64,000 nt of DNA, taken from positions 3,372,929 through 3,436,928 of the forward strand of contig LT599022.1 of assembly GCA_900079695.1 (NCBI GenBank), written 5' to 3'. Of this stretch, positions 54,669 through 64,000 are shown piece by piece. How positions within the stretch are numbered: position 1 is the first letter of the stretch; every line of letters starts with the position of its first letter. Under the pieces are notes generated by a model. That model was not told where the DNA came from and did not search any database. It saw only the letters and a list, made by a program, of their open reading frames with translations. The position numbers and the translations under genes are program-made. Source of the stretch: an uncultured Alphaproteobacteria bacterium. Lineage in GTDB: Bacteria; Pseudomonadota; Alphaproteobacteria; Rhodospirillales; Rhodospirillaceae.

Positions 54669-56150
54669 CTATTCAGCCGGCGCGCTCTGCGGCGCGGTTT
54701 CGAACGGGCGCTCGACCCGCACGTCGCCCTTCACCGTCCGGTACATGTTGTAGGCCATCACGAACCCGCCGATCAGGAACAGCAGCCCGCCGACGCCGCG
54801 CAGGACGTAGTAGGGATGCATCGCCTCGACCGTCTCGACGAACGAATACTGGAGGAAGCCCCACGAATCGTAGGCGCGCCACATCAGCCCCTGCATGATC
54901 CCCGAGATCCACATCGCGGTGATGTAGAGGACGATGCCGATGGTGGCGATCCAGTAGTGGTAGGACACCAGCCGCATCGAGTAGAGGCCGCTGCGCTTCC
55001 ACAGCACCGGCACGAGGTGGTAGAGCGCGCCGAACGAGATCAGCGCCACCCAGCCGAGCGCGCCCGCGTGCACGTGGCCGATCGTCCAGTCGGTGTAGTG
55101 GCTCAGGCTGTTCACCGCCTTGATCGACATCAGCGGGCCTTCGAAGGTGCTCATGCCGTAGAACGCCACCGAGGTGACGAGGAAGCGCAGCACCGGGTCG
55201 GTGCGGAGTTTGTCCCACGCGCCCGAGAGGGTCATGATGCCGTTGATCATGCCGCCCCAGGAGGGCATCCACAGCATGATCGAGAACACCATGCCGAGGG
55301 TCTGCGCCCAGTCCGGCAGCGCGGTGTAGTGGAGGTGGTGCGGCCCCGCCCAGATGTAGATGAAGATCAGCGCCCAGAAGTGGACGATCGACAGGCGGTA
55401 GGAATACACCGGCCGCTCCGCCCGCTTCGGCACGAAGTAGTACATGATCGCGAGGAAGCCCGCGGTGAGGAAGAAGCCGACCGCGTTGTGGCCGTACCAC
55501 CACTGGGTCATCGCGTCCTGCACGCCGGTGTAGGCGGTGTAGCTCTTCGCGCCGAAGACCGACACCGGCACCGCGAGGTTGTTGCCGACGTGGAGCAGCG
55601 CGATGGTGACGATGAACGCGAGGTAGAACCAGTTGGCGACGTAGATGTGGGGTTCCTGGCGCTTGAGGATGGTGCCGAGGAACACCGCGAGGTAGGCCAC
55701 CCAGACCACCGTCAGCCAGATGTCGACGAACCACTCGGGCTCGGCGTATTCCTTCGACTGGGTGACGCCGGCGAGGTAGCCGATCGCCGCCATCACGATG
55801 AACAGCTGATAGCCCCAGAACACGAACCGCGCCAGCGCCTCGCCGCCGAACAGCGAGGCGCGGCAGGTGCGCTGCACCACGTAGAACGACGTGCCGATCA
55901 GCACGTTGCCGCCGAAGGCGAAGATCACCGCCGAGGTGTGCAGCGGCCGGAGGCGGCCGAAGGTGGTCCACGGCAGATCGAGGTTGAGCACCGGGAAGGC
56001 GAGCTGGAAGGCGATGTAAACGCCGACGAACAGGCCCACCAGCGCCCAGAACACCGAGGCGATGGTGAACTTCTTGACGATATCTTCGAGGTAGGGCTCG
56101 GCCCCGGCGTTGAGCGCCACTCCGGGCGAGGTCTGGACGACGGCGGTCAT
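54669..56150 (-). CDS. ccoN: Cytochrome cbb3 oxidase catalytic subunit CcoN
   Basis: The 493-residue haem-copper oxidase subunit has about twelve helices. The low-spin haem and CuB ligands are in [51 protein letters not shown] and [12 protein letters not shown]. The Tyr near YSYRLS is the usual cross-linked residue of this class. CcoN has high oxygen affinity, so the operon points to micro-oxic growth. ATG 56150 follows AGGAAA. I did not find a TTGAT-N4-ATCAA FNR box in the 129 bases upstream. Confidence 0.97.
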   Translation of the reverse strand: MTAVVQTSPGVALNAGAEPYLEDIVKKFTIASVFWALVGLFVGVYIAFQLAFPVLNLDLPWTTFGRLRPLHTSAVIFAFGGNVLIGTSFYVVQRTCRASLFGGEALARFVFWGYQLFIVMAAIGYLAGVTQSKEYAEPEWFVDIWLTVVWVAYLAVFLGTILKRQEPHIYVANWFYLAFIVTIALLHVGNNLAVPVSVFGAKSYTAYTGVQDAMTQWWYGHNAVGFFLTAGFLAIMYYFVPKRAERPVYSYRLSIVHFWALIFIYIWAGPHHLHYTALPDWAQTLGMVFSIMLWMPSWGGMINGIMTLSGAWDKLRTDPVLRFLVTSVAFYGMSTFEGPLMSIKAVNSLSHYTDWTIGHVHAGALGWVALISFGALYHLVPVLWKRSGLYSMRLVSYHYWIATIGIVLYITAMWISGIMQGLMWRAYDSWGFLQYSFVETVEAMHPYYVLRGVGGLLFLIGGFVMAYNMYRTVKGDVRVERPFETAPQSAPAE

Positions 56151-56279
56151 GCGGTTTCCTGCCTTTCGGGGCGCGGGCGGTCCCCAACCTGAATGCGACG
56201 GACGGTTGCACGCGACGAGAGACTTAGGCAGTCGGCGGAAGATGTCATCCCCCTGTCGCGCGGGCACCCGTCCATCAGC

Positions 56280-57077
56280 TTACCCTTTCACCGCGACGAA
56301 GAACACCCGCCGGAACGGGAACACCGTGACGCCGTCGGTGCGCTTCGGATAGGCGGCGCGCAGGCGCGCGCGGCACGCTGCTTCGAAGGACGGGCGTTCG
56401 TCGGCCTCGAGCGCGTCGAGGAAGGGGCGAATCGCCGTGCCCTTGACCCAGTCGAACACCGGGTCGTCGCCCGAAAGGTGGTGGTAGTAGACGGTTTCCC
56501 ACACGTCGAGGCGCGCCGAGAACGGCGCCAGCATCTCGTCGTAGACCTCGGGCGGCGAGACCGGCTCGGGGCGCAGCAGCGGCACCAGGCGCTCCCGCCA
56601 CGGGCCGGTGGCGAGGGTCTCGCCGAGGGCCTGATGCGCGGGCGCGGCATAGTTGCGCGGCATCTGCACCGCGAGCGCGCCGCCCGGCTTGAGGAAGCCC
56701 ATCAGCCGCGGCATCAGCGCGGCGTGGTCGTCGAGCCAGTGGAGCGCGGCGTTGGAGTAGATCAGGTCGAGGCGTTCGGGCGGCTGCCAGTCGCCGATGT
56801 CGGCGCGTTCGAGGCGGATGCGCTGGCCGTCCTCGGGCGAGAAGGCGCGGCCGATGCCCTCGCGCGCGACCGTCAGCATCTCCTCCGAGAGGTCGACGCC
56901 CCAGAGCTTCGCCGCCGGCCAGTGGCGCGCGATCAGCGCGAGCTGCGCGCCGGTGCCGCAGCCGAGATCGACCCCCGCGGAAATGGTTTCGAGCGGGATG
57001 CGCGCGAGCAGGTCGTTGGCGGGGCGGGCGCGTTCGTCGGCGAAGGCGGCGTACTGTCGCGGGTCCCAGGTGGTCAT
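56280..57077 (-). CDS. tam: Trans-aconitate 2-methyltransferase
   Basis: The 265-residue SAM enzyme matches Tam from its first residues (WDPRQYAAFADERARPANDLLARIPL). The SAM loop VDLGCGTGAQLALIARHWP follows, then DLSEEML, ADIGDWQP and LIYSNAALHWLDDH. Tam methylates trans-aconitate, a by-product that inhibits aconitase. Start ATG 57077; its gene overlaps nothing and follows a small membrane protein gene on the same strand. Confidence 0.93.
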   Translation of the reverse strand: MTTWDPRQYAAFADERARPANDLLARIPLETISAGVDLGCGTGAQLALIARHWPAAKLWGVDLSEEMLTVAREGIGRAFSPEDGQRIRLERADIGDWQPPERLDLIYSNAALHWLDDHAALMPRLMGFLKPGGALAVQMPRNYAAPAHQALGETLATGPWRERLVPLLRPEPVSPPEVYDEMLAPFSARLDVWETVYYHHLSGDDPVFDWVKGTAIRPFLDALEADERPSFEAACRARLRAAYPKRTDGVTVFPFRRVFFVAVKG

Positions 57078-57078
57078 G

Positions 57079-57264
57079 CTAGCGGCGCTCCGCCTCGTCG
57101 AACGCGTTCTTGATCATGTTCATCACGAACAAAGCGCAGGCGATCGCGACGATCAGCCCGACGGCGTAGACGTAGTCGTCGCGGGCGTGCGCGGAGATGA
57201 ACAGCCCGAGCAGACCGAGCGCCGCGCCGATGCCCCCCGAGATCCAGTTGCCGATCCACCGCAT
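57079..57264 (-). CDS. Small two-helix membrane protein
   Basis: The 61-residue protein has two predicted helices ([15 protein letters not shown] and [20 protein letters not shown]) and a charged tail FDEAERR. Length, composition and a good GGGAGAA ribosome site support a real gene. It is one base upstream of tam. Function unknown. Confidence 0.7.
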   Translation of the reverse strand: MRWIGNWISGGIGAALGLLGLFISAHARDDYVYAVGLIVAIACALFVMNMIKNAFDEAERR

Positions 57265-57420
57265 CGCGGTATTCTCCCTTTTTCGTCCGTAAGATGGCCC
57301 CTCGTTCAGAAGTGGGCGCATTTTCGCCCGCCACAAGGGTGCGGGCAACCGCCGATGCGATCCCGCCGTGCGCTCCCCATATCCCTCCGGCAGCCGCGGG
57401 CGAACCCCGGCGGAATCGGG

Positions 57421-57449
57421 TTGACTTGGCGGAAGCGACACTCTATAAG
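57421..57449 (+). promoter_or_regulatory. Sigma-70 promoter of rpmH-rnpA
   Basis: TTGACT (57421-57426) and TATAAG (57444-57449) are separated by exactly 17 bases, giving nearly consensus spacing and sequence. The transcript would start near 57456 and carry a 40-base leader with a small hairpin (CTTCT-TCGTTTG-AGAAG) before the rpmH ribosome site. This fits strong expression of the L34/RNase P genes. Confidence 0.85.
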
Positions 57450-57494
57450 GCCGCTTCTTCGTTTGAGAAGTCCCGCACAAGAGGAGTTGGAAGC

Positions 57495-57629
57495 GTGAAA
57501 CGCACCTATCAACCCAGCAAATTGGTCCGGGCGCGTCGGCATGGTTTCCGCTCGCGGATGGCCACCGTCGGCGGACGCCGCGTGATCGCCAACCGCCGTC
57601 GCCAGGGCCGCAAGCGCCTGTCCGCGTAA
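57495..57629 (+). CDS. rpmH: Large-subunit ribosomal protein bL34
   Basis: The 44-residue protein [20 protein letters not shown]... is unmistakable L34, very basic throughout. The start codon is GTG at 57495, nine bases after GAGGAG; upstream in-frame starts would add unrelated sequence. It heads the conserved rpmH-rnpA-yidD-yidC-engB cluster and has its own strong promoter. Confidence 0.98.
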   Translation: MKRTYQPSKLVRARRHGFRSRMATVGGRRVIANRRRQGRKRLSA

Positions 57630-57652
57630 GTCCGGCACGCAGGACTGCGGGG

Positions 57653-58045
57653 ATGACTGTGGTCCTGAGGCTGACGCGCCGCGCGGAATTTCTGCGCGCC
57701 GCGCGACAAGGACGCAAGTTCGCAACGCCCGGCCTGGTTCTCCAGGCCGTGGCGACTCCGCATATCTGCCGCGCCGAGGGTGCGGCGCGGCTCGGCTTCA
57801 CCGCCAGCCGCAAGGTCGGCGGCGCGGTGGTGCGCAATCGCGTCAAACGTCGGCTCCGGGCCGCCGCGCGCGAGGTCGTCGCCGCCCGGGCCGAAGCCGG
57901 ATACGACTACGTGCTGATCGGCCGCCCGCAGACCGCGAACCGGCCCTTCGCCGCGCTGTTGCAAGATTTGGAAACCGCACTCAAGCGTCTGGGGCGTCTG
58001 GCCGAGGAGCCGGCGCCGCATCACCCCGGCAACGGAACGCCGTGA
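57653..58045 (+). CDS. rnpA: Ribonuclease P protein component
   Basis: The 130-residue basic protein binds the RNase P RNA and helps tRNA 5' maturation. The RNR motif is [15 protein letters not shown] near residue 62, preceded by [18 protein letters not shown]-terminal tail of about 15 residues ([13 protein letters not shown]) is extra. The stop overlaps the yidD start. Confidence 0.96.
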   Translation: MTVVLRLTRRAEFLRAARQGRKFATPGLVLQAVATPHICRAEGAARLGFTASRKVGGAVVRNRVKRRLRAAAREVVAARAEAGYDYVLIGRPQTANRPFAALLQDLETALKRLGRLAEEPAPHHPGNGTP

Positions 58046-58308
58046 TGACCGAGATCGTGCGTCGCCTTCTGATCCGCGCGCTGCAGCTGCCGATCCACGT
58101 CTATCGGCTGGCGATCTCGCCGATGATCGGGCCGCGCTGCCGCTTCCAGCCCACCTGCTCCGCCTATGCGCTCGAAGCGCTCGCGCGTCACGGACCGGTC
58201 AAGGGCTCGTGGCTGACGATCCGGCGGATTTTACGTTGTCACCCGCTCGGGGGTTTCGGCTATGATCCGGTGCCCGAACCGACCTCCCGTCCTCGTAACT
58301 CTGGATAG
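58045..58308 (+). CDS. yidD: Membrane protein insertion efficiency factor YidD
   Basis: The 87-residue protein has the family core [20 protein letters not shown] then [10 protein letters not shown] and [16 protein letters not shown], with three conserved Cys. It associates with the membrane through an amphipathic helix. ATG 58045 overlaps the rnpA stop; GTG 58042 is also open. Confidence 0.95.
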   Translation: MTEIVRRLLIRALQLPIHVYRLAISPMIGPRCRFQPTCSAYALEALARHGPVKGSWLTIRRILRCHPLGGFGYDPVPEPTSRPRNSG

Positions 58309-58317
58309 ACCCCAACG

Positions 58318-60048
58318 ATGTCCGAACAGCGTAACGTCATCCTCGCGGTGATCCTCTCGATCGCCATTCTGCTCGGCTACCAGTACTTCTTCATGAAGCC
58401 GGTGCCGCAGCAGGCGGTGCCGCCGCAGCAGCCCGCCGTTTCGGATTCCGCGGCGCCCGAGGCGCCCGCCGGGGTCGCTCCCGGGGCCGAGAGCGCCCAG
58501 CCGGCGCAGACCTTCCGCACCCGCGAGGAGGTGGTGGCCGAGGGCGACCGCGTGAGCATCGACACGCCGCGCCTCAAGGGCTCGATCTCGCTGGTCGGCG
58601 GCCGCCTCGACGATCTCACCCTCGCCACCTACAAAGAGACCGAGCAGCCGGACAGCCCCGACGTCACCCTGCTGTCGCCCTCGGGCGCGCCCAAGCCCTA
58701 TTTCGTCGAGATGGGCTGGAGCACCTCGGACACCGCGGTGAAGCTGCCGAACGCGCAGACCCGCTGGTCCGCCAACGGCGCCAAGCTCACGCCCTCGACC
58801 CCGGTCGAGCTGTGGTGGGACAACGGCGAGGGCCTCACCTTCATCCGCACCCTCGCGGTCGACGAGCGCTACGTCTTCACCGTTACCCAGCGGGTCGAGA
58901 ATTCCACCGGGCGCGACGTCACCCTCTATCCCTACGGCCTGATCGCGCGCGTCGGCCTGCCGAAGCTCGAAGGCTACTCGGTGCTGCACGAGGGCCCGCT
59001 CGGCGTCGTCGACGGCAAGCTCGAAGAGGTCAAGTACGACAAGCTCAAGGACACGCCGTTCTCCGCCACCACCACCGGCGGCTGGGTCGGCATCACCGAC
59101 AAGTACTGGCTGACCGCGCTGCTGTTCGACCAGGGCACCCAGGTGCAGATCAAGTTCGCCCACCGCACCGCGGGCGGCGTCGACCGCTATCAGGTGGACT
59201 ACCTCGCCGCTGGCGTGACGGTTCCGGCCGGGCAGTCGAAGGAGGTCACCAACCGGGTGTTCGCGGGCGCGAAGGAGGTCAAGACGATCTCCGCCTACGA
59301 AGAGAAGTTCGGCATCGACAAGTTCGACCGCGCCATCGACTTCGGCTGGTTCTATTTCCTCACCAAGCCGTTCTTCTACATTCTCGACTACCTCTACAAG
59401 CTGTTCGGCAACTTCGGCCTGGCGATCCTCGGCTTCGTGGTGCTGCTGCGCCTCGCGATGTTCCCGCTCGCCAACAAGTCCTACCGCTCGATGAACGCGA
59501 TGAAACGCGTGCAGCCGGAGCTCAAGAAGCTTCAGGAGCGCCACAAGGACGACAAGGCCCGCCTGCAGCAGGAGATGATGTCGCTCTACAAGCGCGAGAA
59601 GGCCAACCCGATGTCGGGCTGCCTGCCGATGCTGATCCAGATCCCGGTGTTCTTCGCCCTCTACAAGGTTCTGTTCATCACCATCGAGATGCGCCACGCG
59701 CCGTTCTACGGCTGGATCACCGACCTTTCGGCGCCGGACCCGACCAACGTCTTCACCCTGTTCGGGCTGATCCCGTGGACGCCGCCGGAGCTGATGCACC
59801 TCGGCATCTGGCCGCTGCTGATGGGCATCTCGATGTGGCTGCTGCAGAAGATGTCGCCGACCCCGCCGGACCCGACGCAGGCGAAGATCATGCAGTTCCT
59901 GCCGATCATCTTCACCTTCATGCTGGCGAAGTTCGCGGCGGGCCTGGTGATCTACTGGGCGTTCTCGAACTGCCTCTCGATCCTCCAGCAGTACGTGCTG
60001 CTGAAGACCGAGAAGCCCCTCGCCCACCATCAGCATCCGAAGACGTGA
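58318..60048 (+). CDS. yidC: Membrane protein insertase YidC
   Basis: The 576-residue insertase has TM1 (VILAVILSIAILLGYQYFF), a large periplasmic beta-sandwich (about 40-350) after a Pro/Ala-rich linker, and the five-helix insertase core from about 355 (FYFLTKPFFYILDYLYKLFG ... LRLAMFPLANKSYRSMNAM with the hydrophilic-groove Arg). The cytoplasmic hairpin MMSLYKREKANPMSGCLPML and the closing helices NVFTLFGLIPWTPPE... are normal. Start ATG 58318 is ten bases past yidD. Confidence 0.97.
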   Translation: MSEQRNVILAVILSIAILLGYQYFFMKPVPQQAVPPQQPAVSDSAAPEAPAGVAPGAESAQPAQTFRTREEVVAEGDRVSIDTPRLKGSISLVGGRLDDLTLATYKETEQPDSPDVTLLSPSGAPKPYFVEMGWSTSDTAVKLPNAQTRWSANGAKLTPSTPVELWWDNGEGLTFIRTLAVDERYVFTVTQRVENSTGRDVTLYPYGLIARVGLPKLEGYSVLHEGPLGVVDGKLEEVKYDKLKDTPFSATTTGGWVGITDKYWLTALLFDQGTQVQIKFAHRTAGGVDRYQVDYLAAGVTVPAGQSKEVTNRVFAGAKEVKTISAYEEKFGIDKFDRAIDFGWFYFLTKPFFYILDYLYKLFGNFGLAILGFVVLLRLAMFPLANKSYRSMNAMKRVQPELKKLQERHKDDKARLQQEMMSLYKREKANPMSGCLPMLIQIPVFFALYKVLFITIEMRHAPFYGWITDLSAPDPTNVFTLFGLIPWTPPELMHLGIWPLLMGISMWLLQKMSPTPPDPTQAKIMQFLPIIFTFMLAKFAAGLVIYWAFSNCLSILQQYVLLKTEKPLAHHQHPKT

Positions 60049-60050
60049 CG

Positions 60051-60707
60051 ATGGCGGATCCCGTCGTCACCGCCGAAGAGGAGAGGGCGCGCCTGGAAGC
60101 CGGGCGCGTCCTTTTCGCCCAATCGTGCGACTTCATGCTCGGCGTCGCCAAGGCGGCGCAGCTGCCGGTCACCGGGCTCGACGAGATCGCCTTCGTCGGC
60201 CGCTCCAACGTCGGCAAGTCGAGCCTGATCAACGCGCTGACCGGCCGCCGCACGCTCGCGCGCACCTCCAACACCCCGGGCCGCACCCAGCAGCTCAACT
60301 TCTTCGACCTCGGCGGGCGGGTGATCCTCGTCGATCTGCCGGGCTACGGCTTCGCCAAGGCGCCGAAGAATCAGGTGGACGGCTGGACCCAGCTGATCCT
60401 CGACTATCTGCGCGGACGCCGCGCCCTGGTGCGGGCGATGCTGCTGATTGACGCGCGCCACGGGCTGAAGGATAAAGACCGCACGGTGATGTCGACACTG
60501 GACGCCGCGGCGGTCAACTACCAGATCGTCCTGACCAAGGCCGACAAGGTGAAGGCTTCGGAGCTCGACGCCGTGATCGGCGCCACCCGCACCGAGGCCG
60601 CCACCCATGTCGCCGCCCATCCCGACGTGCTCGTGACCAGTTCGGAAACCGGTTTCGGCATCGCCGAAGTTCGCGCCGTTCTCGCCGAAATCGCCGCCCG
60701 CGGCTAG
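60051..60707 (+). CDS. engB: Ribosome biogenesis GTP-binding protein YihA/EngB
   Basis: The 218-residue GTPase has G1 [11 protein letters not shown] near residue 50, the switch segment [16 protein letters not shown]3 [10 protein letters not shown]4 LTKADKV and G5 SSETGFG. It assists 50S subunit assembly. Two bases separate it from the yidC stop. Confidence 0.96.
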   Translation: MADPVVTAEEERARLEAGRVLFAQSCDFMLGVAKAAQLPVTGLDEIAFVGRSNVGKSSLINALTGRRTLARTSNTPGRTQQLNFFDLGGRVILVDLPGYGFAKAPKNQVDGWTQLILDYLRGRRALVRAMLLIDARHGLKDKDRTVMSTLDAAAVNYQIVLTKADKVKASELDAVIGATRTEAATHVAAHPDVLVTSSETGFGIAEVRAVLAEIAARG

Positions 60708-60733
60708 CCCGCGTTGCCCGAGGAGCCCTGCCG

Positions 60734-61663
60734 ATGACCCCCATGGAGGAGCCGATGCTCACCATCTCTCCCGACGACCCGGTTGACATGCTGGTCAAGG
60801 CGCGAACCCTCTCCGAGGCCCTGCCCTACATGCGCAAGCACGCGGGCAAGACCTTCGTGATCAAGTACGGCGGCCACGCGATGGGCGACCCGGATCTCGC
60901 GGCGCAGTTCGCCCGCGACGTGGTGCTGTTGAAGAAGGTGGGCATCAACCCGATCGTGGTGCACGGCGGCGGGCCGCAGATCGGCCGCCTGCTGGAGCGG
61001 ATGAAGATCCAGAGCACCTTCATCGACGGCCTGCGCGTCACCGACGCCGAGACCATCGACATCGTCGAGATGGTGCTCTCGGGCAAGATCAACAAAGAGA
61101 TCGTCACCTGGGTCAACGACGCGGGCGGCCTCGCCATCGGCCTCTCCGGCAAGGACGGCGACCTGGTGCGCGCGAAGAAGCTCACCCGCACCCAGAAGGA
61201 CCCGGAATCCAACATCGAGAAGGTTCTCGACCTCGGTTTCGTCGGCGAGCCCTACGCGGTCGATCCGCACATCCTCAACACCTTCATCAACTCCGACATC
61301 ATTCCGGTGATCGCGCCGATCGGCGTCGGCGACAACGGCGAAACCTACAACATCAACGCCGACACCTTCGCCGGGGCGATCGCCGCGGCGGTGGGCGCGG
61401 CGCGCCTCTACATGCTCACCGACGTTTCGGGCGTGCTCGACAAATCCGGCAACCGCCTCACCGATCTGGTCGCCGCCGAGGTCCATGGCCTGATCGCCGA
61501 CGGCACGATCTCGGGCGGCATGATCCCCAAGGTCGAAACCTGCCTCGACGCGGTGGAGCAGGGCGTGGAGGCGGCGGTGATCCTCAACGGCAAGGTCGCC
61601 CACACCATCCTGCTGGAAATCTACACGCCGCAGGGCGCGGGCACCCTGATCCGGAAGCAGTGA
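60734..61663 (+). CDS. argB: Acetylglutamate kinase
   Basis: The 309-residue amino-acid kinase phosphorylates N-acetylglutamate in arginine synthesis. It has [10 protein letters not shown] near residue 48, [15 protein letters not shown] near 85, [17 protein letters not shown] near 205 and [15 protein letters not shown] near 265. ATG 60734 follows AGGAG; ATG 60755 is possible. The N-terminal helix typical of arginine-inhibited hexameric ArgB is present, suggesting feedback control. Confidence 0.96.
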   Translation: MTPMEEPMLTISPDDPVDMLVKARTLSEALPYMRKHAGKTFVIKYGGHAMGDPDLAAQFARDVVLLKKVGINPIVVHGGGPQIGRLLERMKIQSTFIDGLRVTDAETIDIVEMVLSGKINKEIVTWVNDAGGLAIGLSGKDGDLVRAKKLTRTQKDPESNIEKVLDLGFVGEPYAVDPHILNTFINSDIIPVIAPIGVGDNGETYNINADTFAGAIAAAVGAARLYMLTDVSGVLDKSGNRLTDLVAAEVHGLIADGTISGGMIPKVETCLDAVEQGVEAAVILNGKVAHTILLEIYTPQGAGTLIRKQ

Positions 61664-61665
61664 CG

Positions 61666-62460
61666 ATGGCGGCGCTCGACCGCGCGCTGATCGATCTGGC
61701 GCTCCGCCTCGCCGAGGCGGCGGCGCCGGTGGCGAAGCGCTACTTCCGCCAGCCGATCCCGATCGACGACAAGGCGGACGCGAGCCCGGTCACCGTCGCC
61801 GACCGCGAAATCGAGCAGACCCTCCGCCGCATCCTCGCCGTCGAGCGCCCGGAAGACGGGGTGATCGGCGAGGAGTTCGAGACGGTGCGCGAGGGCGCGC
61901 GCCACACCTGGGTGATCGACCCGATCGACGGCACCCGCAGCTTCATCACCGGCAAGCCGTGCTTCGGCACGCTGATCGGCCTGCTGCACGAGGGCGAGGC
62001 GGTGCTCGGGGTGATCAGCCAGCCGATCACCGGCGAAACCTGGCTCGGCGCCGCCGGTCACGCCTCGACGATGAACGGCGCGGAGATCCGCGTGCGCGGC
62101 GGGCGCAGCCTCGATCAGGCCTACCTCTATTCGACCGGGCCGGAGATCTTCCGCGCGGACGACGAACGCGCCGCCTTCGCCCGCCTGTCGGGCCGGGTCA
62201 AGCACACCCGCTACGGCGCCGACTGCTACGCCTACGGCCTGCTGGCGATGGGCTGCGTCGATCTGGTCTGCGAGGCGGGGCTCAAGGTCTACGACTACGC
62301 CGCCCTGCTGCCGGTGATCCGCGGCGCGGGCGGGTTGATTTCCGACTGGTCGGGCGAGGCGCCGGTTCTCGCGGCGTCGGGTACGACCGGCCGGATCCTC
62401 GCGGCGGGCGACGGCGCGCTGTTCGCCGCCGCGCAAGAGGCCCTCGCCGAACCGTTCTGA
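61666..62460 (+). CDS. hisN: Inositol-monophosphatase-family phosphatase, probably histidinol-phosphatase
   Basis: The 264-residue metal-dependent phosphatase has the family sites VIGEEFETV near residue 68, DPIDGTRSFITGKPCFGTLIGL near 86 and YDYAALLPVIRGAGG near 210. SFITGKP and the phosphate loop details match HisN-type histidinol-phosphatases better than SuhB or CysQ. ATG 61666 is three bases past the argB stop; a GTG at 61660 overlaps it. Pairing with argB would link two amino-acid pathways. The substrate is inferred. Confidence 0.75.
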   Translation: MAALDRALIDLALRLAEAAAPVAKRYFRQPIPIDDKADASPVTVADREIEQTLRRILAVERPEDGVIGEEFETVREGARHTWVIDPIDGTRSFITGKPCFGTLIGLLHEGEAVLGVISQPITGETWLGAAGHASTMNGAEIRVRGGRSLDQAYLYSTGPEIFRADDERAAFARLSGRVKHTRYGADCYAYGLLAMGCVDLVCEAGLKVYDYAALLPVIRGAGGLISDWSGEAPVLAASGTTGRILAAGDGALFAAAQEALAEPF

Positions 62461-62485
62461 CCACTGCGAAAAAGGGGGAGCGCCG

Positions 62486-64000
62486 ATGACCGCGCAATGG
62501 ATTCGTTGGGTCGCGTGGGTGCTGCCCGCGATCGCGCTGACGGCGCCGCTCGAAGCCGCCGAGCCGCGCCACGGTCTGGCGATGCACGGCGCGCCCGCCT
62601 ACCCGGCGGACTTCACCCACTTCGCCTACACGAATCCGGAGGCGCCCAAGGGCGGGCTGCTGAAGCTCCATGCCCTCGGCGGCTTCGATACCCTCAATCC
62701 CTTCACCCTCAAGGGGATGTCGGCGGCGGGTCTCGGCCTCACCTACGATACCCTGATGGCCGCCGCGCAGGACGAGCCGTTCACCGAGTACGGTCTCGTC
62801 GCCGAAACCGTCACCGTGCCCGAGGACCGCGCCTGGGCGCGCTTCGACCTGCGGCCGGAGGCGAAGTGGCACGACGGCCGCCCGATCACCCCCGAGGACG
62901 TGATCTTCTCCCTCGAAACCCTGCGCGAGAAGGGCGACCCCTTCTACCGCAGCTACTACGCCGGGGTCGCCAAGGTCGAGAAGACCGGACCGCACGCCGT
63001 CACCTTCACCTTCGCCGAGGCGGGCAACCGCGAGCTGCCGCTGATCATCGGGCAGATGCCGGTGCTGCCGAAGCACTACTGGCAGGGCCGCGATTTCGCC
63101 GCCACCACCCTGGAGCCGCCGCTCGGTTCCGGCCCCTACAAGGTCGCGAGCTTCGAAACCGGCCGCACCATCACCCTCGAACGGGTCAAGGACTACTGGG
63201 GCAAGGACGTTCCGGCGAACGCCGGCCGCTACAACTGGGATACGATCCGCTACGACTACTACCGCGACACCACCGTCGCGCTCGAAGCCTTCAAGTCCGG
63301 CGCGTTCGACATGATCGGCGAGTACGAGGCGAAGAAGTGGGCGACCGCCTACGACTTCCCCGCCGCCCGCGACGGCCGGGTGATCCGCGCGGAGATCCCC
63401 AAGCACACGCCTTCGGGGATGCAGGGTTTCGTCTACAACACCCGCCACCCGGTGTTCGCCGACCCCCGGGTGCGCGAGGCGCTCGCCTACGCCTTCGATT
63501 TCGAATGGACCAACGCGGCGCTGTTCCACGGCGCGTATTCCCGCACCAACAGCTATTTCGACAATTCCGAACTCGCCGCGTCGGAACTCCCGTCGCCCGC
63601 CGAGCTGAAGCTGCTGGAGCCGTTCCGCAAGGACCTGCCGCCCGAGGTCTTTACCCGGGTCTACAAGGCTCCCGTCACCCAGGGGCCGGACGGTATCCGC
63701 GCCAATCTCCGGATCGCCCTCGCCAAGCTGCGCGCCGCCGGATACGCGCTCAAGGACGGCGTGATGACCGATGCGGCGGGGCAGGAGCTGCGGTTCGAGA
63801 TTCTCGTCAACGCGATCCAGGCCACCACCTTCGAGCGCGTGGTTCTGCCGTTCGTCCAGAACCTCCGGAAGATCGGCGTGGTCGCCGAAATGCGCGTGGC
63901 GGACGTCAACCAGTACCAGAACCGCATGCAGCAGTTCGACTTCGACATGACCACCGGGTCGTTCCCGCAGTCGCTCTCTCCGGGCAACGAGCAGGAGGGG
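62486..64000 (+). CDS. yejA: Extracellular peptide-binding protein, YejA type (3' end outside window)
   Basis: The first 505 residues of a family-5 binding protein are present. A signal peptide (WVAWVLPAIALTAPLEAAEP) is followed by HGLAMHGAPAYPADFTHFAYTNPEAPKGG, the opening of YejA proteins, then GFDTLNPFTLKG, WHDGRPITPEDVIFSLE and GSGPYKVASFETGRTITLERV. ATG 62486 follows AAGGGGGAG. The frame is still open at the window end; about 100 residues are missing. Its YejBEF partners are 11.7 kb away on the other strand, unless a second set follows. Confidence 0.93.
   Translation, partial: MTAQWIRWVAWVLPAIALTAPLEAAEPRHGLAMHGAPAYPADFTHFAYTNPEAPKGGLLKLHALGGFDTLNPFTLKGMSAAGLGLTYDTLMAAAQDEPFTEYGLVAETVTVPEDRAWARFDLRPEAKWHDGRPITPEDVIFSLETLREKGDPFYRSYYAGVAKVEKTGPHAVTFTFAEAGNRELPLIIGQMPVLPKHYWQGRDFAATTLEPPLGSGPYKVASFETGRTITLERVKDYWGKDVPANAGRYNWDTIRYDYYRDTTVALEAFKSGAFDMIGEYEAKKWATAYDFPAARDGRVIRAEIPKHTPSGMQGFVYNTRHPVFADPRVREALAYAFDFEWTNAALFHGAYSRTNSYFDNSELAASELPSPAELKLLEPFRKDLPPEVFTRVYKAPVTQGPDGIRANLRIALAKLRAAGYALKDGVMTDAAGQELRFEILVNAIQATTFERVVLPFVQNLRKIGVVAEMRVADVNQYQNRMQQFDFDMTTGSFPQSLSPGNEQEG

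Noticed and set aside
57265-57420. Origin of replication near rpmH
   Set aside because: No cluster of DnaA boxes or dnaA/gidA gene seen; in many alphaproteobacteria this locus is not the origin.
1-64000. CRISPR array, tRNA, rRNA or insertion sequence
   Set aside because: No regular direct repeats with spacers, no cloverleaf with GTTCGA-type arm in intergenic DNA, and no transposase or flanking inverted repeats were seen.

Overview
The window reads as chromosomal DNA of a motile, high-GC alphaproteobacterium, most likely in or near the Rhodospirillales. The basis is gene content and synteny: ffs-dnaX-ybaB-recR, rpmH-rnpA-yidD-yidC-engB-argB, ccoNOQPGH, a chemotaxis cluster with paired CheWs, and strong GC-driven codon bias. 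Genes are packed tightly with many ATGA/GTGA overlaps. I see no tRNA, rRNA, insertion sequence or CRISPR array.

Layout. 1-8.6 kb is a plus-strand chemotaxis operon: cheA (cut by the window edge), cheW, mcp, cheW, cheR, cheB, a soluble protein with two degenerate MCP tips, and a degenerate-GGDEF/EAL protein. 8.6-16.5 kb holds fumC, an S24-type repressor, the only long gap (about 0.68 kb), a second MCP and a large FIST-PAS-histidine kinase. 16.6-22.0 kb is a minus-strand set: a periplasmic-sensor HD-GYP protein followed by three overlapping genes that look like a soluble NADH-linked fumarate reductase. 22.1-24.9 kb has a LysR regulator divergent from an Asp/Glu racemase, then a Ca2+/cation antiporter. 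24.9-28.8 kb has def-fmt-truA facing rmuC and an NfeD-like gene. 28.8-32.9 kb is a little-known minus-strand run: hypothetical, two tandem OB-repeat exported proteins, an NTF2-like protein, a Cache receptor without output domain, and a WYL regulator. 33.0-36.1 kb carries an NTF2-GGDEF-GNAT fusion and an FkbM methyltransferase. 36.0-41.9 kb is housekeeping on the minus strand: cysK, recR, ybaB, dnaX, SRP RNA, pheA, kdsB. 42-46.5 kb holds a membrane-anchored cytochrome c, an exported unknown, a MATE exporter, a TAXI binding protein and a MarR regulator. 46.5-57.3 kb holds an orphan fliN, yejBEF, ccoNOQPGH, tam and a small membrane protein. 57.4-64 kb is rpmH-rnpA-yidD-yidC-engB-argB-hisN-like-yejA, the last cut by the window end.

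How the genes fit together. Signalling is the theme: two MCPs, two CheWs, CheA/R/B, a FIST kinase, a lone Cache receptor, and one predicted enzyme for each side of c-di-GMP turnover (GGDEF, EAL, HD-GYP). Respiration is micro-oxic (cbb3 oxidase and its copper/assembly factors, a cytochrome c donor) with a possible cytosolic NADH-to-fumarate route that FumC could feed. The best candidates for under-described biology are the three-gene NADH-fumarate reductase set, the two-tip MCP-like protein coupled to an EAL enzyme in the che operon, the FIST-kinase fusion, the GGDEF-GNAT fusion, the tandem OB-repeat pair, and a dense array of perfect hairpins between ybaB and recR.
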